Assembly (NCBI RefSeq): GCF_000188695.1
Contig: NW_004754905.1
Location: 33,425-61,130, forward strand
Direction: 5' to 3'
DNA: 27,706 nt
Source of the DNA: Salpingoeca rosetta
Lineage: Eukaryota > Opisthokonta > Choanoflagellata > Craspedida > Salpingoecidae
The stretch's first letter is position 1; every line of letters begins with the position of its first letter. The notes beneath the pieces were generated by a model, which was given only the letters and a program-made list of their open reading frames with translations, did no database searches and was not told the origin of the DNA. Positions 1-11,692 of the stretch are shown here, one piece after another. The position numbers and the translations under genes are program-made.

Positions 1-2327
1 ACGGCCACCATCGTCATCGCTGATGGAGCAGAAAGAGGAGATGAAGTGGGGAAGAGTGGTGGGCACGGGCCGTGTCCTTCCTTGTCTTCATCGGTGCAGC
101 CCCAAACACGGTGCACCGCGCACAGGCACACGCAGGGTCATCATCACAGCAACAGCAACAGCAGCAGCGACAGCGAGCCTGCCTGCGTGTATGCCTGTGA
201 GGCAAGAAGAAACCAACCAGAGACGAACAACAACGATCGGTGATGGTGAGGACAGGAAAGGAGGGACACAAGGGACCACGCATGGGAATATGCAGCATGT
301 TGTGGGCGGGTACACCAGATGCACACAAGAACGACGAAGCAAGCGCCCAACAAGCAAGCAACCAGGCACACGATATCACATCCACCGTATCCACCACTGC
401 TGCAATACCTGTGTTGGCCGCTGTCTCGATCACGCCTCAACCGCTGCACATCACATGGGGAAGGCCGATGATGATGATGACACAGAGCAAAGGGGATTGG
501 TTGGGAAATGAGGAATGAAATTCGGTTGGGGAACCCCGCACAACGTCCGCCTGCAGCCACACACACACACACACACGCACATTTGAGTTGTGTGATTGAT
601 TCACGTGAGACACACGTCAGTGCAACCACCCCACAGCCAATGACTGCTCTGATGTGTTGGCATGCATCTGTAGATGCGTGTACGTGCGCGTACGTGCGTG
701 CGTTTGTGTACTACCACCCCATCACCGCACACACACAGCGCCAACGTTTCACCTTGCGCCTTCTTTTCTGGCACATTTGTGTGTGCGTGTATCGCCCTGC
801 TCGTGTCATGAGGACTTGGGAAGAGAACGGCCACCGTCCTGTGCAAATCACATGCATGTGCACATGCGCAAGCACAAAGAACCAAATCAGCAAGAATGAC
901 ACCACGCAGTGAGCCAGCATGGCAGAAACAAACCACATCCACCTCCTTTGTCACATTCACATCACCCACATCATCACCTGTGCACGCACATGTCACATCC
1001 CCAAACACAGATACACACCACCACAAGCAGCACACCTGCGCATGCGTGTGTGCATGTGCCGTCTACATCCACCACAAATCACTCACCAGCAGCGTCGTCA
1101 CGCGAGGCAACGGCACATCGACGCACATCACACCCTGTACGTATATGCGTGTGAAGAAAGAGGTGAGTTGTCACAGAATCCGGCTGTCAACGACATCAAC
1201 ACCCATTGCCAGCGCCAGCAGACCCAACAACGACATCCAACCAGCAATTCACAATCACACACATATACATGCTGTTGTTCACACCCAACACATCACACAC
1301 CACCCACATCACCACCACCACCACCATTCATCTCACCTCCACATCTATGGCCGCAGCCGCTGCTGTTGGTGACCAATGGCGACGAGGAGGTGGAGATAGA
1401 CGAGAGGCAGAGGGCCAGTTCATCCACAATGCAGCCACACATCAGCAGCTGCTGTTGTTGCTGCTGGTGGTGGAAACGGTGAAAACAAACGGCCCCTTGC
1501 CACGTCGTGTCCTTTGCTCGCTCGCTCGGCTGCTTGGTTGGTCGGTTGGATGCAGACGGAATGCATGGGCCTGTGTCCAAATCAATCGAAAAACAGGAGA
1601 GAAGAAGAAGAAAAGACACATGAGTGGACAGAACAGACAAGGAAAGAGGGAGGCGAAGAAGGGAACACAGCATGTCAACCAACGCACACACACACACACA
1701 CATATATCAGTCGCCCTTCTAACCTTCATCACTCATCATTGTCATCGTCGTTGGTTCCATCGCTTCATGCGCCTCCTCAACGCTGTGAATTGTGTGTGTG
1801 CACGGTCACAAGATGGGAAGAATGCAGCGGGCGTGAGGTTGACAGCGAAGCATCATCAACCACACGCCAGCCCCATCAACCACGCGCACTGACACACATC
1901 CACACGCACACATGTTGTCTCCACTCATCCCACCATCATGCATGCACACGCACATTGCTCACCTCTTCATGAGAGCGAGTGACATGTGCAATGTCTGCCT
2001 CACGCCAGATTGGGGCTGGTGGCGGCTGTGCAGTCGATGGCGGCTGTGCGGTCGATGGCGATGATGGTGATGACGATGACAGCGGAGCTGTGGTGGAAGA
2101 GAAGAAAGGAGAGAGAAATGGGGAAGGTTGATGTTGATGATGATGATTATGTGGCATTCATGGCGGCGGCTTTCCCTTCCTCTGATGTGGCCCTGGTGCC
2201 CATGTAACCAACACACAACGACAAGACACAACGACATCATCACACACAACACACAGGTATGGCATGTGAGCACAGCAGACGTGTTCACCTCCCTGCCCCT
2301 CCTCTGCTTTCCTCCTCCTCGCCCCAC

Positions 2328-2328
<1 letters not shown>

Positions 2329-2392
<64 letters not shown>
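2329..2392. repeat. (CA)n microsatellite
   Basis: About 32 uninterrupted CA units. On the minus strand the array begins directly after CAG, giving CAG/GTGTGT, a good 5' splice-site shape. This is the same arrangement seen at verified donors elsewhere in the window. Confidence 0.95.
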
Positions 2393-2394
<2 letters not shown>

Positions 2395-3505
2395 GCACAT
2401 GACTGCGTCACTGTGGTTGGATGTGCCCCCCCCACGACCATGGACGTGTGTGTCCACAGCTGCTCCTCCCAATCCATCATGTGTGCACCCGCCCATCATC
2501 CTCCAACGATCCTCAGGCAGCCATCCCCTGCATACACACACACACACATGACATGTGAGTTGCACAGCGACACTGCTACGAGATACAACAGCAGCAGCAA
2601 CACCGTGCACACAGCAGCAACACCAACACATGCGCCATGTGCCAGCCAAAGCATGCATGATGGGCTCACCTTGCTAACGCATATGGGAACACTGCATGAG
2701 CACAGCAGCGGCAGCTGAATCGGGGTGGTTGCACCAGCAGCAGCCGGCATGCGAGCCCGTGGATGGGAACAGAACACGCAGAGCAAGCCATTATGTCAGC
2801 ACAGCAGAAAGTGTGATTGACATCACACGCACCACGTGTACGTGTGTGTGTGTGTGTGTGTGTGACCATCATCCCCCATCAACCCCTTTCTCTTGTTCGC
2901 TTCACCCCACCCATCACTACCACCATCACTATCAGCTCATCACACACCCAACCAAACACCGATCCCCACCCACATACCATGTGTGAAGCGAGTGCAGCTG
3001 GCACGCGTGTCAAGTATGCTCGACATTTCCCTCATCCTGCTGCCTGGAAGTGTGCATCACCTGCAAGTGTGTTTGTGTGCGAGCACCAGCATGGTGAGTG
3101 AGTGGGAGGGAAAGAGGGAGCATGGATATGTGCGCAGCCACACCGCTGCTGCTGTCACTGCTAATGCTGTGCATGCATGTGTGTGAAGAAGAAAGGGAAG
3201 AGAGAGAAAACAGAAAACAAAAGGGAAGGAATAAGACATGCTGCACCCCATCCATCCCTCTTCCTCACACCACCACCACACACCATCGTCCTCTGTCACC
3301 AGCCAGCCACACCACACCACACCACACCACACTCACCCAGCATCCCCCACCACACATCATCCCATCCATCCATTCATCCAACACACTCCTCCGTTTTCCC
3401 TCTTCTTCTCGCCCTCACCTGCTGCTGCTGGTGGTTCCAACCGAAAATGCAACTTGTGCTGTCGCCACCTGTTCCCAGCAGCAACCGCCAGCAGCAGTGG
3501 GCGAT

Positions 3506-3554
3506 GGGTTGGTTGGCTGGTTGGTTGGTTGGTTGGCTGGTTGGTTGGTTGGGG
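3506..3554 (+). repeat. (GGTT)n tetranucleotide array
   Basis: About twelve GGTT units with two GGCT variants, G-rich on the plus strand. Such GG-TT spacing is compatible with a two-tetrad G-quadruplex. Shorter copies occur at 4322-4337, 5036-5053, 5452-5472 and about 16510-16530, all with the G-rich strand on plus. Confidence 0.9.
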
Positions 3555-4371
3555 AATGTGTTCAGCAGCAAGTGATGGTGGTGCATTCTCTGCCGCTGCT
3601 GCATCGGCGGTAGAGGGTGTGTTGGCTGCTGCTGTTGTTGTTGTGATGGCCGCCAGGGAGGGCGAGAAAGAGAGGGAAAGACGAACAGTGACTGCAAGGT
3701 GGAGAATGTGCAGGGGTGCAGGCAGTTGTGTGTGTGAGAACGAAGAGAGACAGCGCACCAAGCAAGGCAAAACAGGCAGCCACACCACACACATGCATGC
3801 GCAATGATGTGGAGCAACAAGGGGAGACAGGAGCAACAAAGACAACGAGCACAAACACGCACACTGGTGCGGTGTTCACCACACTCACACACATACATGT
3901 ACAGTGATGCACTCACGTTGTTCATCGCTTGCTTGCTTGCTTTGTGGTGTGGTGTGAGCTGCTGCTGCTGCTTCCACAGCCGCACAAGCGTGGCTGGACG
4001 GTCAGTCACATGGCAGCGCCCGTCTGTTCATCCCACCAGAGCAGTGGTGGTTGGTGCAGGAGGGGGTGACAGCTGCTGGCTCAAGGGCCCTATGTGTGGC
4101 GACAGCAAAAAGAAGGAAGGGGAAACGAGCAAGGGAGGAAGGTGGTGGTGGTGTTGAGGATGAGAGGAAAGGGTGTGGGCAAGAAAATGAGGAGGCGGTG
4201 ATGATGGCGTGTGGGTGGGTGGAGAAGACAACCCGCACGCCGACACACACACACACACACACACACCTGCCTGGGTGATGCAGTGGTTCGATCACCATTC
4301 ATCCGTCAGCATGTAGTCATTGTTGGTTGGTTGGTGGGAGTTGCCCACTGGCTCGCGCATCAGCCAGCACC

Positions 4372-4404
<33 letters not shown>

Positions 4405-4528
4405 AATACATTCATCTGCACGCACCACAAACAAACAAGCAACAACGGCAGCAGTGAGTAGCCTGTCACAGACAGACACAGAAAGAAGAAAGACAGGAGG
4501 AGGAGGATGAGCAGAAACACAACACCGT

Positions 4529-4529
<1 letters not shown>

Positions 4530-4579
<50 letters not shown>
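4530..4579. repeat. (CA)n microsatellite
   Basis: About 25 CA units. A shorter CA array at about 4243-4266 is followed by CTGCC, which reads as a GGCAG/GTGTGT donor shape on the minus strand. Confidence 0.95.
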
Positions 4580-4580
<1 letters not shown>

Positions 4581-5035
4581 TGGCTGTGATGGTGGTTGAT
4601 GTCATTTCCCCCCCCCCCTCTGTCATGTGTGTGCTGCTCACTGGTTGAGAGGAAGCATGATCCATTCTCAGGGCTGCCCCTGCACGACGGTGGCTGCTGG
4701 CAGTTGTTCTGTCACCACACAACGGTGAGTGTGTGTGTGTGAGAGTGTGCATTGGTGTGTGCCACACGCAGTGGTGTGTGTTGGTTGTGATCCAATCACT
4801 CATGCACGGATGGATGGATCGATGGTGGTCCACATGTGTGTGTGGCTGTGTGTGCACGATGACAGCGTGCGCTGTGTTGTTGTTGTTGATGGTGGTGGTG
4901 GTGGTGGTTGCTGTGCGCAGTGTGCAAGGGGAAGAAGGGGAAGAGGAGGAGCACGAAGTGGGAGGAAGAAGTGGGAGCACTCCATCTCACCCTCACCTGT
5001 CGATGGATGGGTCATTCATGTGGTCGTTGGTTGGT

Positions 5036-5053
5036 TGGTTGGTTGGTTGGTTG
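5036..5053 (+). repeat. (GGTT)n short array
   Basis: Four to five GGTT units on the plus strand, a second copy of the motif at 3506-3554. Confidence 0.85.
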
Positions 5054-5157
5054 TGCGTGGTTCATCACAGGAGAAGGAAATGGACAACGATGGAAGGAAG
5101 GAAAGAAGGATGGAAGGGAGAAGGGGAGGAGAGAGACGGTGTGCACACCCTCCCTGC

Positions 5158-5161
<4 letters not shown>

Positions 5162-5202
<41 letters not shown>
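5162..5202. repeat. (TG)n microsatellite
   Basis: About 20 TG units followed by an imperfect TGCG tail. No exon was recognised beside it. Confidence 0.95.
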
Positions 5203-5207
<5 letters not shown>

Positions 5208-5451
5208 GTGCGTCAGCGAGGACGACGAAGGGAAGGAAAGGAAGGAAGAGAAGGAACGTGGCACGCACAACCACCAATGTGTGTGTGTGTGTGCACGAAC
5301 CAATGACACATCCCCCACCTCACTCCACCTCACCTCATCTCACCTGCCTGTCAGCGATGACGACGACCATGATCACCATCACCATTCCCACCACCATCAC
5401 ACACACACCAGCTGCTCAGCAGAAGAAGAAGAATGAAGCAACGGCGAGTGG

Positions 5452-5472
5452 ATTGGTTGGTTGGTTGGTTGG
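5452..5472 (+). repeat. (GGTT)n short array
   Basis: Five GGTT units about 130 bases upstream of the 5S rRNA gene. Confidence 0.85.
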
Positions 5473-5600
5473 AAAGCAGAATCGGTTGTTTGCTCGTTTC
5501 TGCTTGCTGCTGCTGGTTTTTGGTGTGTGTGCGATTTTCCTCTTCTTCTTGCTTGCTTGCTGGCTCTGCGTTGATAAATTGCTTGCCTTTCACCGCTCTC

Positions 5601-5720
5601 GGCAACGCTCATACCAACGGGATCACGCCCGCTCTCGTCCGATCGCGGAAGCTAAGCCCGTTTGGGCCCGTTCAGTACTGCCGTGGGTGACCAGGCGGGA
5701 ATCACGGGTGATGTTGCTAT
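5601..5720 (+). rRNA. 5S ribosomal RNA
   Basis: The 120-base length and internal promoter match eukaryotic 5S rRNA, the RNA polymerase III product placed in the large ribosomal subunit. The box A segment GCGGAAGCTAAGCCCG (5645-5660), the segment ending TTCAGTACTG and the box C-like GTGGGTGACCAGGCGGGA (5683-5700) are in the expected order. The ends pair to form helix I: GCAAC at 5602-5606 with GTTGC at 5713-5717. The loop ATACCA near the 5' end is also typical. A T8 run follows at once. It is a single, isolated copy in this window, lying downstream of the exostosin gene on the opposite strand. The exact ends are uncertain by one or two bases. Confidence 0.95.
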
Positions 5721-5725
5721 CTTCC

Positions 5726-5733
5726 TTTTTTTT
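5726..5733 (+). terminator. RNA polymerase III T-run terminator
   Basis: Eight consecutive T residues begin six bases after the 5S rRNA 3' end, the standard Pol III termination signal. This supports the 5S copy being a functional gene rather than a fragment. Confidence 0.85.
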
Positions 5734-5952
5734 CTCTCTTCATATGGGGTGCTGTAGCTGCTGTGGCGCTTGCTGTCTCTCCTTCACTTCCCTCTTCTCT
5801 CTTGTCTTAGCTTGTTGCTTGGTTCGGTTTACTTCTTCTTCTTCTTCTTCTTTGCTTGCTGACTGAGTTGCTTCAACTTGGGGGTGACGAGGTGGTGGCG
5901 TGTGTTGGCTCATCTCCCTCTCTCTTGTTGCTTGACTGTAGCGTTGCTTTGC

Positions 5953-5954
<2 letters not shown>

Positions 5955-5987
<33 letters not shown>
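5955..5987. repeat. (CA)n microsatellite
   Basis: About 16 CA units between the 5S rRNA gene and the 3' part of the minus-strand exostosin gene. Confidence 0.95.
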
Positions 5988-5990
<3 letters not shown>

Positions 5991-6166
5991 TTGCCTGACA
6001 TCGTGTCTTCTCAACGCGTTTACTTCCATGTACTGACGCAGAGGAATCACACACAGGTGGGCTGAACTAATGAACTAGTGACAGAGCTGATCTTGGTTAC
6101 GCTGTTAAGACATCTTCGTCCTCTCCTCATCCTCCTCATCCTCATCATCACACGCAAACACATCAC

Positions 6167-8530
<2,364 letters not shown>

Positions 8531-9284
8531 GCAGGAAAAGGTCATTGTCCACAGCCATGCCGCTGCTCCACTTGCATCCGCCGTGTAGCAGTTCATCAAG
8601 CGTGCTTGTGTCTGCTGTGTTCGTGCTGCGATCAGTGGTCAGACCCGTAGAGGAGGGTGTTGTGAGACAGCCAGCACGCCGTCTGCAGTGCCCACATGGC
8701 TCAACCGGTTTGCAGACTGTTGATGGTGGTCGTGTCAACCACTGCTGTTGTTGCTGCTGCTGTCACTGCTGTCACTGCTGTTGTTGATGGGCTGATGATG
8801 AGCACAGAGGTGGTGGGAGTTGCGTCAAAAGGAGGGATGCCGTAGCTGAGGCCGTTGCTGGCGACGACGCCACCTAACCCCAATCGCAGTTGCCAGTGCC
8901 CTTGCCGAGTGCATCTTGGATGCTGTTGCCAGACGGTGGGCTGATTGACAGTGTTTGTGGCTTGTCACACATGTGTATGCAACGGGCCAAGAAGGAGACT
9001 TGTTTATGGTTGTTCGCTGCTTGCTGGCTGGCTTGCCGTGCACTTGTCGTGCTTTTGTCCCGGTCGCAAGCAGCACAGCAGTTGTTACCCCCTTCCCTTT
9101 CGTTCCTCCACGCAGAGCACTGCTCCATCAAGCCGTTCGCCCCTGCCTGTGCGTATCTGTGCGTGTGTGTGTCTGTGCGTCCATCACACAGCAGTGAACC
9201 CCTTTCAACAACAAAGCAGAAAGTGCTGACTCGGCACAATTCTGTTTGTGTTTGTGTTTTGTGGGGAAGAAGGCAAGAAGGAAG
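8531..9284. other. Unassigned stretch upstream of exostosin exons
   Basis: It contains CTG/GTT triplet runs (8740-8785) and several open frames on both strands, none recognisable. On the minus strand, 8883-8701 is open and rich in S/T/A, and 8600-8531 is open and continuous with the exostosin exon, so part of the exostosin N-terminus (signal anchor and stem) may lie here. On the plus strand, the last bases form the leader of the signal-anchor exon at 9285. Confidence 0.5.
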
Positions 9285-9513
<229 letters not shown>

Positions 9514-9782
9514 CGACTTGCATGCCCATCCCCTCGTCCCATCGCTGCGCTCACCTACCAACACCTCTCCCCCCCCCTCCACATACACACACACTCGCAC
9601 AGACCGCGCTGACAATCAAGACGTTTGCGTTTGCTGGCAACATGGCGCAGACATCCATGACGTGTGATGCGTGTGCCACGCTTCTGCTACACCTTCAACT
9701 TTTCCCCTCAAGCGCCGTTGAGTACGGCTACCAATGCTTCTTCTGCGAACACCCAAGCTGAATTCCACCGCGCAGTCTCGGC

Positions 9783-9783
<1 letters not shown>

Positions 9784-9822
<39 letters not shown>

Positions 9823-9902
9823 TGTGTGTCTGTGTGTGTCTGTGTCTGTGTGTGTGTGTGTCTGTGTGTGTGTCTGTGTCTGTGTGTGTGTGTGTGTGTC
9901 TG
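9784..9902. repeat. Imperfect (GT)n/(TCTG) array starting at a splice donor
   Basis: GT repeat with regular TCTG interruptions, starting at the phase-0 donor GCG/GTGTGT after a GH3 exon. Confidence 0.95.
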
Positions 9903-9904
9903 TA

Positions 9905-10038
9905 ACGCTTTAATGTGTGCTAATATAATTCTCACCACCTCCCCCCCAACACTCGGAAGACCATAATCTCTCCATATGCATTAGTATGTTCTATGGATAT
10001 AAATAATCTCCCCGATAAACATTACATAAAAAACAACC
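9905..10038. other. AT-rich island beside the assembly gap
   Basis: About 130 bases, most clearly from 9959 to 10038, that are strongly AT-rich (TATAAATAATC, ACATAAAAAACAACC), unlike the GC-rich surroundings. It ends exactly at the run of N. Low-quality read ends, foreign sequence or a genuine AT-rich intron segment would all explain it. Confidence 0.6.
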
Positions 10039-10206
10039 NNNNNNNNNNNNNNNNNNNNNNNNNNNNNNNNNNNNNNNNNNNNNNNNNNNNNNNNNNNNNN
10101 NNNNNNNNNNNNNNNNNNNNNNNNNNNNNNNNNNNNNNNNNNNNNNNNNNNNNNNNNNNNNNNNNNNNNNNNNNNNNNNNNNNNNNNNNNNNNNNNNNNN
10201 NNNNNN
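10039..10206. other. Assembly gap (168 N)
   Basis: Run of N inside an intron of the GH3 gene, flanked on the right by a GT array, so a microsatellite-induced assembly break is likely. The true length may differ. Confidence 0.99.

Positions 10207-10254
<48 letters not shown>
10207..10254. repeat. (GT)n microsatellite at gap edge
   Basis: About 24 GT units abutting the gap; the array probably continues into it. Confidence 0.95.
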
Positions 10255-10255
<1 letters not shown>

Positions 10256-11454
10256 TGCTATGTCGGCTGCTTCTTGATCAAAGCTCCTGTCGCTCATTCC
10301 CTCCCTCCTCGTCCCCCACCGGTCTTTCGCTTCCAGGTCATATCCACGGAGATGCGCGCCTTCAACAATCTCAACTGGCACAGGGGTGGCGGCGTCTTGC
10401 AGACGATCGGACTCACAGGTGCCCCCTTCATCACGTGTTGCTGATGCTGGTGCACACACCACACCCATGCGATCACTCTAGAACAGTCGCACGCATTGCC
10501 CCCAACCCCAACCCCCTTCACACTCACACTCACTCACACACTCACTTTGCAGGCCCACGCCCTCGCCTTCACTGCACCCCTCTCTACCTCTGAGATCCCT
10601 TCTTGAGCGGCGATTGCGCTGTTGCTTACGTGGCCGGCTGCCAGGATGGCTCGGACAGGAAGTACGAAGAAAATGACAGCAGGTACGTGCACGCATCCAA
10701 CCTCACACATGTGTGTATGTAAATGCGCACAACCGTGTCAGCGACGCTGCGTCATTTGCACCCGTGGTCGCGGTCGTGTCATTTACACTGCTGTCACCAC
10801 TCCATCGCGTTTTGTAGGTCTCAAACACGTTGACGCGTACTCGGTTGAGACAAACCGCATGGGATTCAACGGGAACATCTCCACCTTTGATCTCTGGGAC
10901 ACCGAGGTGTGCATGTGTGTGTGTGTATGTATGTGTGTGTGTGTGTCAGCTCGTGTACTTCCCATCAGAAGTTCTTGTCAGTTCGTCCACGCCACCATGC
11001 CTGCGCCATCTCTCTCACCTTCCACCTCCTAACCCCTAACCCACTCCTCTCTGCCATGTGTCTCATGTGCAGTGCAAGCACGGGCACTCACTGCCATGTG
11101 CTCGTTCGCCAGCATCAAATGTGTGTCATCGTGTGCGAACGCGATGCTGCTAAATGACGTCGTGCGCGGACAGTGGAAGCGTGACATAGTGACAGTTGGA
11201 ACAGACTGCAGTGCGATTTGCAAACATGGTCAACGCCAACAAGTACGCCCGCGACCCCGTCGACGCCGTCGCGAAGACGCTGAACCGCGGCGCGGATATG
11301 GAGCTCGGGGAGACATACTTCACCACAACCGGCTACTTGGGGCAGGCTGTGCAGCACAACCGCATGACAATCAACACGGTGCACAACAACACCGTGCGGC
11401 GGGTCCTCAAGGATAGCTCCATCACGAGCCAACGGTATGTTTACATGTGTTGGC

Positions 11455-11455
<1 letters not shown>

Positions 11456-11528
<73 letters not shown>

Positions 11529-11543
11529 CGTGCGTGTGTGTGT
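11456..11543. repeat. (GT)n microsatellite after GH3 donor
   Basis: About 33 GT units then TGCG units, beginning some 20 bases downstream of the GTATGT donor that ends the GH3 exon at 11434. Confidence 0.95.
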
Positions 11544-11692
11544 GCACGCTTGTCCTCAAAGTCTCCGATTAGTTTTGTGCCTCTGAGAAGATGAAGCGGT
11601 GCACGGTTCCTCAATACTCACAACCGTGTTGTCATTGCCTCTCATGCCATCCTCCCCTCCACCCCCACGCCCTCCCCTCCAGGCATCGATGA

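Larger units (their letters stand above)
1..5600. other. Low-complexity, gene-poor region
   Basis: No exon chain here can be supported. The sequence is dominated by CA/GT, CAC/GTG, TGCTG/CAGCA, GGTT and GCTT repeats, and the long open frames in it are translations of these repeats (poly-CV, poly-HT, poly-HHH). Some places have splice-like edges, for example a minus-strand block at about 2395-2535 that is open between a plausible acceptor and a CAG/GTGTGT donor, but its translation resembles no family I know. It could be intergenic DNA, long introns or untranslated regions of unseen genes. Transcript data would be needed to find any exon here. Confidence 0.6.
9603..11590 (+). pseudogene. Glycoside hydrolase family 3 (beta-xylosidase-like), frame-disrupted
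   Basis: GH3 enzymes remove terminal xylose or glucose residues from glycans; a secretory location is likely if exon 9285-9401 belongs here. Exons seen: 9603-9783 (ends SANTQAEFHRAVSA); 10337-10418 (VISTEMRAFNN); 10595-10682 (DPFLSGDCAVAYVAG, then KY); 10818-10906 (LKHVDAYSVE...FDLWDTE); 11073-11434 (ALTAMCSF..., LLNDVVRGQWK, TDCSAI, ALNAG-like TLNRGADMELG, AVRRVL-like VRRVLKDSS); and a short piece from 11562 (LRLVL). The KH pair and the nucleophile Asp of the TDCSAI motif are present. Two single-base shifts break it: near 10669 in an A4 run (removing one A gives KYEEMTAG joined in phase to LKHVDAY) and near 11211 in a T3 run between TDCSAI and NMVNANKY. The stretch before DPFLSG that normally holds RDPRWGR is missing, part of the 5' half is in a gap, and 9603-9783 itself appears to change frame. 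I cannot tell a pseudogene from poor sequence. Confidence 0.8.

Noticed and set aside
4276..4300. tRNA B-box-like GGTTCGATCACC
   Set aside because: No A box, acceptor stem or anticodon arm can be formed upstream.
5430..5600. Hydrophobic open frame before the 5S gene (LLLLVFGVCAIFLFFLLACW)
   Set aside because: It arises from T-rich and GCTT repeat DNA, runs straight through the 5S rRNA gene and has no splice or homology support.
8695..8720. tRNA A-box-like TGGCTCAACCGG
   Set aside because: No B box follows at the right distance and no cloverleaf can be drawn.
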